This document shows positions 1 to 6,465 of a DNA stretch of 10,732 bases, one piece after another. The notes beneath the pieces are model-generated. The model saw only the letters and a program-made list of their open reading frames with translations. It was not told the origin of the DNA and did no database searches. Numbering within the stretch: position 1 is the first letter of the stretch; every line of letters begins with the position of its first letter. The stretch is from the NCBI GenBank assembly GCA_025350385.1, contig JANXXZ010000140.1:1-10732 (forward strand), written 5' to 3'. The translations under genes and the position numbers were made by a program. This stretch comes from Bacteroidales bacterium. GTDB lineage: Bacteria > Bacteroidota > Bacteroidia > Bacteroidales > UBA4417.

Positions 1-716
1 GGATTGACGGAGGGAGTTTGCGTAATGCCATCCCCCGCGAATCATTCGCCATTGTAACAATTCCAGCAGCAAATGAAGCCAAATTTAAGGAATGTCAGGC
101 TGAATATGCCAAAATCTATATGAGCGAATTCTCCGCTGTTGAGCCTACGATGAAATTCGTGATTGAACCCACAACGATGCCTGCGAAGGTTATTGACCTG
201 AAGACTCAGGATGTCCTGTTCAAATCAATTCACGCCTGCCCGAACGGGGTTATGCGGATGAGCGATGATATGAAAGGGCTTGTTGAGACTTCTACGAACC
301 TGGCAAGTGTTAAAATGGCCGGAGGAGAAATCAGGATTCAATGCCTGCTCCGTTCATCGGTCGATTCGGCAAAAGAAGAACTTGGCTTGATGGTTGAAAG
401 CGTTTTCCTGCTCGCAGGGGCTAATGTAAACCTTGATGGACAATATCCGGGTTGGAAGCCTAATATGAGCTCCCCGATCCTGAAAACCATGCAGGACGTG
501 TACCAGAAACTTTACGGCAAGATTCCTGAGATCAAAGCTATTCATGCAGGTCTTGAATGTGGTCTGCTCGGAGGTGTTTATCCAAACTGGGATATGATCT
601 CTTTTGGCCCGACCATTAAGTATCCCCACTCTCCGGATGAGAAAGTGCATATTGAATCGGTAGGTAAATTCTGGAATTATCTGGTTTCGACACTTGAAAA
701 TGCACCGGCAAAATAA
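1..716 (+). CDS. pepD: Aminoacyl-histidine dipeptidase (cytosol non-specific dipeptidase, M20C), C-terminal part; 5' end outside window
   Basis: The reading frame is already open at the left edge (in frame from base 3, reading IDGGSLRNAIPRESF) and ends with TAA at 714-716, so about 237 C-terminal residues are present of a protein that is about 485 residues in E. coli. The family is a cytoplasmic zinc dipeptidase that cleaves Xaa-His and many other dipeptides during peptide turnover. Visible family motifs are GGSLRNAIPRES at the start of the fragment, then ECGLLGGVYPNWDMISFGP and the terminal YPHSPDEKVHIESV block. The His of YPHSPDE (codon 627-629) matches the last metal ligand of M20C enzymes; the other ligands and the catalytic Asp/Glu would lie upstream of the window. 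A TTG at 18 could be read as a start, but it is internal to the conserved GGSLRNAIPRES motif and is not the true start. The gene is followed by an intrinsic terminator at 749-789. Confidence 0.93.
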   Translation, partial: IDGGSLRNAIPRESFAIVTIPAANEAKFKECQAEYAKIYMSEFSAVEPTMKFVIEPTTMPAKVIDLKTQDVLFKSIHACPNGVMRMSDDMKGLVETSTNLASVKMAGGEIRIQCLLRSSVDSAKEELGLMVESVFLLAGANVNLDGQYPGWKPNMSSPILKTMQDVYQKLYGKIPEIKAIHAGLECGLLGGVYPNWDMISFGPTIKYPHSPDEKVHIESVGKFWNYLVSTLENAPAK

Positions 717-748
717 GCTTAAATAATTAATTATTAATATACTATCGG

Positions 749-789
749 CATCCTGCCTGCTAACCCGGGCAGGATGTTTGATTTTTTTT
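749..789 (+). terminator. Intrinsic terminator after pepD
   Basis: A perfect 9-bp inverted repeat, CATCCTGCC (749-757) and GGCAGGATG (768-776), encloses a 10-nt loop and is followed by TTTGATTTTTTTT (777-789). It begins 33 nt after the pepD stop and ends just before the rpmH promoter, so it should separate the two transcription units. It is read on the plus strand; no matching T-tract exists for the other direction. Confidence 0.88.
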
Positions 790-796
790 GAAATAA

Positions 797-827
797 TTTG
801 GTAATAAGGTAACTTTTAATACCTTTG
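797..827 (+). promoter_or_regulatory. Bacteroidota-type housekeeping promoter of rpmH
   Basis: TTTG at 797-800 and TACCTTTG at 820-827 match the Bacteroidota primary sigma factor consensus (-33 TTTG / -7 TAnnTTTG) with the optimal 19-nt spacer (801-819). Transcription would start near 833-836, leaving a leader of only about 12-15 nt before the rpmH ATG at 848. It is the best promoter match in the window and supports the taxonomic assignment. Confidence 0.85.
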
Positions 828-847
828 CACCCCTAAAATGACCAACC

Positions 848-997
848 ATGAAGAGGACTTTCCAACCATCAAACCGGAAAAGAAAGAATAAACACGGATT
901 CAGAAAAAGAATGGAATCTGTTAATGGCCGCAAGGTACTTTCAGCCCGCAGGGCAAGAGGCCGTAAAAAACTATCTGTTTCCGACGAAGGAAAATAA
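848..997 (+). CDS. rpmH: Large ribosomal subunit protein L34
   Basis: A 49-codon frame from ATG at 848 to TAA at 995-997 encodes a very basic protein starting MKRTFQPSNRKRKNKHGF and containing GRKVLSARRARGRKKLSVSD, the L34 signature from end to end. L34 is a small structural protein of the 50S subunit. The ATG is fixed by the invariant MKRTFQPS start. The C-terminus after the RKKLSVSD block is only EGK, so the protein is slightly short compared with the 50-53 residues I expect in this phylum; nothing suggests a frameshift. It is monocistronic here, with its own promoter (797-827) and terminator (1056-1092). It is not next to rnpA or yidC in the visible sequence, unlike the classical rpmH-rnpA arrangement of many other bacteria. 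Confidence 0.96.
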   Translation: MKRTFQPSNRKRKNKHGFRKRMESVNGRKVLSARRARGRKKLSVSDEGK

Positions 998-1055
998 TCC
1001 TTTGTTGAATTGCTGATTCTTTTGGAAACAGCTAAAGAACATATTTACCTACCTT

Positions 1056-1092
1056 AGGGAGGGGGCTTCAAGCCTGCCTCCTTTTCTTTTTT
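1056..1092 (+). terminator. Intrinsic terminator after rpmH
   Basis: A GC-rich hairpin with a 5' arm AGGGAGGGGGCT (1056-1067) and a 3' arm AGCCTGCCTCCTT (1071-1083) pairs through GGAGG/CCTCC, a bulged G and GGGCT/AGCCT (one G-U pair), and is followed by TTTTCTTTTTT (1082-1092). It lies about 60 nt after the rpmH stop. Pairing is imperfect, but the T-rich tail is strong. Confidence 0.75.
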
Positions 1093-1169
1093 GTCGCACA
1101 ACGCATAAAATCATTGATTTCGCCAGTTAAAGGAAAAATTATAATTTAGCCACACAATTCAAAGGTACC

Positions 1170-1454
1170 GTGCAACACATTATATACGAGGCATCAATCA
1201 CCGGCTTATTCAGGTTTCTCCTGATCATCGTCATCACCTATTATGCTTTCACCCTGATATTCAGGTATATTGTACCGATAATGCTAAAGAATTATATTAA
1301 GAATGTCCAGCAGAACTTTACCGGACAGAACCAGCCGCCGCAGCAACCAACAAAAAAAGAAGGTGAAGTGACCATCCAGGTTGTCGATGAGAAGTCGAAG
1401 AATGGGAATACCGGGACAAATGATGAGTACGTGGATTTTGAGGAGGTGAAGTGA
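1170..1454 (+). CDS. Small single-TM membrane protein, DUF4834-like
   Basis: This 94-residue protein starts at GTG (1170), preceded by AAAGG at 1161-1165; the first internal ATG (codon 38) would remove the membrane segment, so GTG is the better start. It has one hydrophobic span at about residues 12-36 (FRFLLIIVITYYAFTLIFRYIV), then a basic stretch (LKNYIKNVQQ, 39-48), a Gln/Pro-rich linker (QPPQQPTKKE) and an acidic tail ending DEYVDFEEVK. The short N-terminal TM followed by a polar tail closing with a YVDFEEVK-type motif is what I recall of the Bacteroidota DUF4834 family, but that is recognition from memory. Function is unknown; predicted to be an inner-membrane protein with most of its chain in the cytoplasm. 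It sits between the rpmH terminator and the heptad repeat tract, whose first unit begins 5 nt after the TGA. I see no convincing promoter of its own. Confidence 0.75.
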   Translation: MQHIIYEASITGLFRFLLIIVITYYAFTLIFRYIVPIMLKNYIKNVQQNFTGQNQPPQQPTKKEGEVTIQVVDEKSKNGNTGTNDEYVDFEEVK

Positions 1455-1458
1455 GAAC

Positions 1459-1597
1459 GACTAGTGACTAGTGACTGGCCACTAGGGACTTATGAATTGT
1501 GAATTGTGAATAGTGAATAGTGGCGTATCCCTTGTGGCTGGTGGCTATTGGCTAGTGCCTAAAATAACAAATAACCGATAACCTTTAACGAATATCC
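1459..1597. repeat. Degenerate heptanucleotide tandem repeat tract
   Basis: Nearly the whole 145-bp gap between two genes has a 7-nt period. From 1459 to 1556, fourteen consecutive 7-mers stay in one register: GACTAGT twice, GACTGGC, CACTAGG, GACTTAT, GAATTGT twice, GAATAGT twice, GGCGTAT, CCCTTGT, GGCTGGT, GGCTATT and GGCTAGT, roughly GRMTWGT. After a 6-nt break the period resumes at 1563-1597 with AATAACA, AATAACC, GATAACC, TTTAACG and AATATCC. The complement of AATAACC is GGTTATT, one base from the forward unit GGCTATT, so the second block can be read as the same family inverted. The tract ends 2 nt before the ATG of the YfhO gene and would form much of its leader. Three pairs of adjacent identical units suggest replication slippage. 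It is not a CRISPR array: there are no spacers. Confidence 0.85.
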
Positions 1598-1599
1598 CT

Positions 1600-4056
1600 A
1601 TGACACCCATCAGCTTCAAACAATACCTGCCCTACCTCCTGGCAATTGCGATCTTTGTCGGCATCACACTGGCTTATTTCAACCCTCTGCTTGAAGGTAA
1701 AAAGATGAAACAGTCTGATATTACCAACTGGAAAGGGATGTCGAAGGAGATCGTGGATTACCGGGCCAAGACAGGTGAAGAACCACTCTGGACCAACTCG
1801 ATGTTCGGTGGGATGCCGGCCTACCAGATTTCGGTGATTTATAAAGGAAACCTCGTACGCTATGTTGACCAGGTTATGCAGGCTTATCTGCCACATCCTG
1901 CAGGGCTGGTTTTTCTTTACCTGGTTGGGTTCTTTATCCTGCTACTTGTGCTGAATGTTGATATCTGGCTGGCGGTGGCCGGTGCTATGGCATTTGCTTT
2001 TTCATCGTATTTCTTCATTATACTTGAGGCGGGACATAACAGCAAAGCACATGCTATCGGATACATGGCGCCGTTACTGGCAGGGATCATCCTGACCTAT
2101 CGTGGAAAATACTTACTCGGGGCGGCTCTTACGGCGTTATTCCTGGCATTGGAACTCTTCACCAACCACATGCAGATCACCTATTACCTGATACTGATAA
2201 TCCTAATCTATGCTATTTCAGAACTCATCATCAATATCCGGGAGAAAACCCTCCCCCATTTTTTTAAAGCATCAGCATTATTAGCCGTCGCAGCTATTCT
2301 CGCAGCCGCTACTTCCTTTTCGAACCTTTGGGCTACTTATGAATATGGCAAAGAGACTATTCGTGGGAAAACAGAGCTCACTTCTGAAAAATCCAACCGA
2401 ACATCCGGTCTTGATAAAGACTATGCAACAGGATGGAGTTACGGAGTAGGTGAAACTTTTTCCCTTTTAATTCCGGATGCAAGGGGTGGCGCATCCAACG
2501 GCAGCTTGACAATGAAATCGGCCACATATCAGGCCATGACAAGTAACGGTGTACCCGAAAAACAAGCCGAAGATTATATCCGTAATATGCCTTTATACTG
2601 GGGTACGCAACCCACCGTTGCCGGCCCGGTATATCTCGGGTCTATTATAATTTTCCTTTTCATTTTCGCCCTGTTTGTTGCAGACAAAAAGTATAAGTGG
2701 TGGCTCCTGGCTGCAACTATACTATCTGTCATGCTTGCCTGGGGAAAGAACTTCATGCCGTTAACTGACTTCTTCCTGAATTATGTGCCGGGTTATAATA
2801 AATTCAGGGCTGTTTCAATGGCTATGGTTATAGCTGAATTTACTATCCCGTTACTTGCCATACTGGGATTACAGCAAGCCATCTCAGGAAAGACTGACCG
2901 AAAAACGCTCACAAAATATCTCTATTATTCACTTGGAATTGCGGGCGGGATTTGCTTGGTATTTTTAGTGCTCGGTGGCAGCTTCTTTAGTTTTGTCTCA
3001 CCATCCGATGAACAATACAAGACTATTTTCCCTGACTGGCTGATCAGCGCCCTTCGTCAGGACAGAGCTTCCCTGCTCACTGCCAGCGCTTTCCGTTCCT
3101 TAGCTTTCATTGTATTGGCTGCCGGTGTATTATGGGCACTGATCAATGGAAAACTTAAAAAGCAATATGCCTATCCTGCTTTAATCCTGCTTATTCTCAT
3201 TGATGCATGGGCAATCAACCGAAGGTACGTTAATAATGAAAGCTTTGTGCGCAAAAGCGTGGATGCCAATCCTTTCCAGCCTTCACAGGCTGACTTATTC
3301 ATCATGAAGGATGTTGACCCGGATTACAGGGTTTTTAATCAAACGGTAGATCCATTCAACGATGCAAGCACTTCATACTTCCACAAATCAATCGGCGGTT
3401 ATCATGGGGCTAAACTTCGCCGCTACCAGGAAATAATTGAGCATGATCTTTCGAAAGGAAACATGAACGTGTTCAATATGCTGAACACCAAATATTTTAT
3501 TACACCCGACAAAGCGAACAACAATCAACCTGTTATGCAGGTGAATATGCAGGCCATGGGAAATGCCTGGTTTGTGAATGATGTGCGTATGGTGAACAAT
3601 GCCGATGAGGAAATAAAAACGTTGGATTCCTTTACTCCCGCGGAAACTGCAATTGTTGACAAGCGGTTTGAAAACCAGGTGAAAGGACATGATATAAGCA
3701 AAGATTCATTGTCCACAATAAGACTCACTGTATACAAGCCCAATGATCTAACTTACGAAAGTATCACATCCAGGGAACAACTTGCGGTATTCTCCGAAAT
3801 TTATTACGACAAAGGCTGGAATGCCTATGTTGATGGGAAACTGACACCTCATTTCAGGGCTAATTATATTCTCCGGGCTATGATCGTGCCGGCTGGCAAA
3901 CACACCATTGAATTCAAATTTGAACCCCGTGTGTTCAGGGTAGGTGAGAAAGTTTCCATGGCAAGTTCAGCCCTGCTCTTGCTTCTGGTGATTGGTTCAA
4001 TCGGGTTCCTGATCCGGAATAAGATTATGAAACCTGAGGAAGAAATAACTGTATAA
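1600..4056 (+). CDS. YfhO-family multi-spanning membrane protein (putative GT-C-like glycosyltransferase)
   Basis: This is an 818-residue inner-membrane protein. A first TM segment lies at about residues 10-30, followed by an external-type loop with QSDITNWKGMSKE and GGMPAYQIS (70-78). Further hydrophobic segments occur at about 101-140, 155-210, 224-243, 342-361, 366-381, 408-424, 442-466, 500-515 and 523-538. A soluble domain covers about 545-780, with YYDKGWNAYVDGK (735-747) and AMIVPAGKHTIEFKFEP (760-776), the recurring C-terminal signature of YfhO proteins. A last TM is at about 787-805. Members are thought to act like GT-C enzymes that use lipid-linked sugars to decorate envelope polymers; the B. 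subtilis members are linked to teichoic acid glycosylation. The substrate here is unknown. The ATG at 1600 has no Shine-Dalgarno match and sits against the heptad repeats; the next Met is at residue 36, past the first TM. A GT4 gene follows after 10 bp, suggesting an operon. Confidence 0.85.
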   Translation: MTPISFKQYLPYLLAIAIFVGITLAYFNPLLEGKKMKQSDITNWKGMSKEIVDYRAKTGEEPLWTNSMFGGMPAYQISVIYKGNLVRYVDQVMQAYLPHPAGLVFLYLVGFFILLLVLNVDIWLAVAGAMAFAFSSYFFIILEAGHNSKAHAIGYMAPLLAGIILTYRGKYLLGAALTALFLALELFTNHMQITYYLILIILIYAISELIINIREKTLPHFFKASALLAVAAILAAATSFSNLWATYEYGKETIRGKTELTSEKSNRTSGLDKDYATGWSYGVGETFSLLIPDARGGASNGSLTMKSATYQAMTSNGVPEKQAEDYIRNMPLYWGTQPTVAGPVYLGSIIIFLFIFALFVADKKYKWWLLAATILSVMLAWGKNFMPLTDFFLNYVPGYNKFRAVSMAMVIAEFTIPLLAILGLQQAISGKTDRKTLTKYLYYSLGIAGGICLVFLVLGGSFFSFVSPSDEQYKTIFPDWLISALRQDRASLLTASAFRSLAFIVLAAGVLWALINGKLKKQYAYPALILLILIDAWAINRRYVNNESFVRKSVDANPFQPSQADLFIMKDVDPDYRVFNQTVDPFNDASTSYFHKSIGGYHGAKLRRYQEIIEHDLSKGNMNVFNMLNTKYFITPDKANNNQPVMQVNMQAMGNAWFVNDVRMVNNADEEIKTLDSFTPAETAIVDKRFENQVKGHDISKDSLSTIRLTVYKPNDLTYESITSREQLAVFSEIYYDKGWNAYVDGKLTPHFRANYILRAMIVPAGKHTIEFKFEPRVFRVGEKVSMASSALLLLLVIGSIGFLIRNKIMKPEEEITV

Positions 4057-4066
4057 GGTAAATTCA

Positions 4067-5383
4067 ATGGCTGAAGCCCAAAGACGTCGGGTCCTGGTTA
4101 TAACCTATTACTGGCCCCCAAGCGGAGGAGCAGGAGTCCAGCGTTGGCTAAAAACCATTAAATATCTCCGCGAATTTGGCTGGGAACCGGTAGTTTATAC
4201 TCCCGAAAACCCGGAAGCGCCGGTTTTGGATAAGTCACTTCTGAATGATGTTCCCCCTGACCTGGAGATTATCAGACGGTCTATCTGGGAACCTTACAGT
4301 TATTATAAAAAACTGGTTGGCCTTAAAAGCAGCGAGAAAATAAATGCCGGATTTCTGACTGAAAAAAAGAAGCCGGGACTAGCTGAAAATATTTCCGTCT
4401 GGCTGAGAGGGAATTTATTTATACCAGATGCACGTAAGTTCTGGATAAAACCTTCGATACGATACATAATCAATTATCTCAGGGAACACCCCGTTGATGC
4501 CATTGTTTCTACCGGGCCTCCACATTCCATGCACCTTATTGCGCTAGGGGTTAAGAAAGAACTAGGAATCCCCTGGCTGGCTGATTTTCGCGATCCCTGG
4601 ACCGGAATTGACTTCTATCACCTGCTTAAGTTATCCGGATATGCTGACCGGAAGCATCATTCAAAGGAACTGAAAGTCCTAAAGAGAGCTGATGCAGTGG
4701 TAGTCATCAGCCGTTCAATGGAAGAAGAATTCAAGTCAATTCATTTACGAAATTATTCCGTTGTAACTAATGGATACGATGAGAGTGATATTCAAGCTAT
4801 TGATCCTGTCCAAACCGATAAAAAATTCAGTATTGCTCATATCGGAAGTATTGCTCCTGCGCGAAATCCGAAAATCTTCTGGAGCATCCTTTCAGAACTG
4901 GTTGACGAAAACCAGGATTTCGCCGTTAAACTGGAAATTAAACTCGTGGGTAAAGTGGATATTTCTGTATTAGAATCAATTGCAGAAGCGGGGTTATATG
5001 GTTATCTGAATAGAATAGACTATTTACCGCATAACTTTGTAATTGCTCAAATGCAACGCTCCCAGGTTCTGCTACTGTTAATCAATCAAACACCGAATGC
5101 CAAGGGAATTCTGACCGGTAAAATATTCGAATACCTGGCTGCGCAAAGGCCGATCATCAGCATAGGCCCTTCTGAAGGCGATGCAGCTCTGATTCTTCGG
5201 GAAACCAATTCAGGAGAAAGCTTCGGATTTGAAGATGCTGATGCTCTTAAAAAACAAATTCTTGATTATTACAATCTATTCTGCTCGAAAAAGCTGGTTT
5301 CTCAAAGTACTGGAATTGAGAAATATTCACGACGGTTCCTTTCCGGAGAAATTGCATCAGTTCTGACTAAGATATCATCATAA
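4067..5383 (+). CDS. GT4-family glycosyltransferase
   Basis: A 438-residue protein with the two Rossmann lobes of GT-B enzymes. The N-terminal lobe opens with VLVITYYWPPSGGAGVQRW (9-27), where the glycine-rich loop binds phosphate, and contains STGPPHSMHL (148-157) and the very conserved LADFRDPWTG (171-180). The C-terminal lobe begins near residue 253 with IAHIGSIAPARNP (256-268) and contains GKIFEYLAAQRPIISIG (351-367), the acidic nucleotide-sugar-binding motif of GT4 enzymes. VVVISRSMEEEF and VVTNGYD mark the linker. No TM segment or signal peptide is seen, so it should act on the cytoplasmic face, adding a sugar from a nucleotide donor; donor and acceptor cannot be read from sequence. The ATG at 4067 lies 10 bp after the YfhO stop with AAGG upstream at 4056-4059, so the two genes are probably co-transcribed. 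It converges with the GpsA-like gene. Confidence 0.88.
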   Translation: MAEAQRRRVLVITYYWPPSGGAGVQRWLKTIKYLREFGWEPVVYTPENPEAPVLDKSLLNDVPPDLEIIRRSIWEPYSYYKKLVGLKSSEKINAGFLTEKKKPGLAENISVWLRGNLFIPDARKFWIKPSIRYIINYLREHPVDAIVSTGPPHSMHLIALGVKKELGIPWLADFRDPWTGIDFYHLLKLSGYADRKHHSKELKVLKRADAVVVISRSMEEEFKSIHLRNYSVVTNGYDESDIQAIDPVQTDKKFSIAHIGSIAPARNPKIFWSILSELVDENQDFAVKLEIKLVGKVDISVLESIAEAGLYGYLNRIDYLPHNFVIAQMQRSQVLLLLINQTPNAKGILTGKIFEYLAAQRPIISIGPSEGDAALILRETNSGESFGFEDADALKKQILDYYNLFCSKKLVSQSTGIEKYSRRFLSGEIASVLTKISS

Positions 5384-5419
5384 TAAACTCTATAACCATC
5401 AGTCATTCAATAGTTTATT
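5382..5419. repeat. AT-rich inverted repeat across the convergent gene ends
   Basis: AATAAACT at 5382-5389 and AGTTTATT at 5412-5419 are perfect 8-bp inverted arms with a 22-nt loop. They overlap the stop of the GT4 gene on the plus strand and the last codons of the GpsA-like gene on the minus strand. With only one G-C pair in the stem and no clean T-tract, it would be a weak bidirectional terminator at best and may be chance in AT-rich sequence. Confidence 0.3.
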
Positions 5420-6379
5420 CGCAAAGCCTGAAATATCATAATTCCCAGCGAATACCTGGTCAAGTTCCCGCATGAGTTTGTATTTAATCGGGTCAACACC
5501 ATCTTCTATTAGCTTTTCGAGGAACACATTCATAGCAATTCTACCTTCCAGGACCACTTTCCCGGAAATATCTTCAGTAAAAAAGCCTTTACCGATAAGC
5601 AGTCCGAGGGTACGATTGCGGCTCAGGTCATTAAGGGCTGTCAATCCAAAATCGCCGATACCGCAATAATTGAACATGGTTTCTTCCTTGCCGCCAAAGT
5701 GCAGCAATATCTTCCGCATTTCATTGAACGCTTTGGTAAATACAAGGAACCGGAGATTCGGTGAATTGAAATTTGCATCCACAATCCCGATAATAATGGC
5801 ATAGATGTTTTTGAGTATGCTGAGCAGTTCAACACCATGCAGATCAGTTGACTGATCAATATAAAGGTTGGTACCCGGAAAAATCGGGGCAACCTGCTTG
5901 ATCACTGATTCCTCAAGAGCGGCAAGGGTAAAGGCTGTGGGAATATTATTTATGATTTCACGGGCAAATGACGGGCCTTTCAGCGCGCACAAAGGGTTTG
6001 GTAAATGATCTTTAAGGCATTCGGAAATGATCTGGTTATGGCTTCCAAAACCTTTCGCCAGATTCACCAGTATAGCGTCAGGAGGTAATAAAGGTTGCAG
6101 TTTCAGAAGGTAATTCACCACTGTTGCCGATGGAATTGCCAATAAAACGATATCTGAATCAGCAAGCAAATGTTCATTTGTGGTTGCCTTCAAGCGCGGA
6201 TTGAGACGGATATTCGGGAAATAGTGCTGGTTAATATGCTCACGTGAAATTGTCTCCACTACATCTTCTTCAATCGAAAGCAGACTTACTTTCAGATCTT
6301 CCCGTTCGGCAAGGGAATTGCCAAGGGCTGTTCCGATGGAACCGGCCCCGAGAATAACAATATTTTTAGTCTTCAGCAT
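5399..6379 (-). CDS. gpsA: Divergent NAD(P)H-dependent glycerol-3-phosphate dehydrogenase (GpsA family)
   Basis: A 326-residue cytoplasmic enzyme of near-normal GpsA length. GpsA reduces dihydroxyacetone phosphate to sn-glycerol 3-phosphate, the phospholipid backbone precursor. An N-terminal Rossmann fold begins IVILGAGSIGTALG (7-20) with the GxGxxG loop at 11-16. NLAKGF supplies the conserved Lys109, and KGPSFAREI (134-142) matches the GPS(F/N)A.E motif, although Lys replaces the usual Ser before GPS. The C-terminal helical domain has ELLSILKNIYAIIIGIVDA (184-202) with catalytic Lys190, and GIGDFGLTALNDLSRNRTLG (240-259) with Asp243, Thr247 and the Arg-Asn-Arg group. Catalytic positions are therefore kept while surrounding residues deviate from housekeeping GpsA, so this may be a specialised paralogue. 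It lies downstream of the flippase gene (86-bp gap) and ends 15 bp from the stop of the convergent GT4 gene. Start ATG at 6379-6377. Confidence 0.82.
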   Translation of the reverse strand: MLKTKNIVILGAGSIGTALGNSLAEREDLKVSLLSIEEDVVETISREHINQHYFPNIRLNPRLKATTNEHLLADSDIVLLAIPSATVVNYLLKLQPLLPPDAILVNLAKGFGSHNQIISECLKDHLPNPLCALKGPSFAREIINNIPTAFTLAALEESVIKQVAPIFPGTNLYIDQSTDLHGVELLSILKNIYAIIIGIVDANFNSPNLRFLVFTKAFNEMRKILLHFGGKEETMFNYCGIGDFGLTALNDLSRNRTLGLLIGKGFFTEDISGKVVLEGRIAMNVFLEKLIEDGVDPIKYKLMRELDQVFAGNYDISGFANKLLND

Positions 6380-6403
6380 AATTTCATCTAGGGGTTAACG
6401 CTG

Positions 6404-6411
6404 CAAATATA
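6404..6411 (-). promoter_or_regulatory. Possible -7 box upstream of the GpsA-like gene
   Basis: On the minus strand TATATTTG matches the Bacteroidota -7 consensus TAnnTTTG exactly and lies 24 nt upstream of the start codon, in the 86-bp gap after the flippase gene. No TTTG is found at the expected 19-nt spacing, so it is only half a promoter. It could allow expression of the dehydrogenase independently of the flippase gene. Confidence 0.4.
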
Positions 6412-6465
6412 GCAATACCAATGCGTAGAAATTGGCAAATGCCTTTTGACCTTCAGCTGGTAATT

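Noticed and set aside
18..20. TTG as the true start of the left-edge gene
   Set aside because: The frame is open upstream and the codon is inside the conserved GGSLRNAIPRES motif of PepD, so the gene starts outside the window.
354..650. 98-codon minus-strand open frame
   Set aside because: Antisense to the conserved pepD C-terminal motifs; no independent support.
1114..1149. Promoter for the DUF4834-like gene (TTG at 1114 with TAATTTAG at 1142)
   Set aside because: The spacer is 25 nt instead of about 19 and the -7 box has a mismatch at a core position, so it is not convincing.
1548..1587. Promoter within the repeat tract for the YfhO gene (TTG at 1548 with TAACCTTTA at 1579)
   Set aside because: The -7 element has three bases instead of two between TA and TTT and ends in A; the resemblance is explained by the AT-rich heptads.
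1459..1597. Possible CRISPR array or IS terminal repeats
   Set aside because: Units are 7 nt, contiguous and drifting, with no spacers of even length, no cas genes and no transposase nearby.
1585..1896. 103-codon minus-strand open frame over the start of the YfhO gene
   Set aside because: It lies opposite conserved YfhO N-terminal coding sequence and shows no recognisable protein features.
3388..3743. Overlapping minus-strand open frames opposite the YfhO soluble domain
   Set aside because: Two different frames are open on the same stretch, both antisense to a conserved gene; neither has a plausible start region or known motif.
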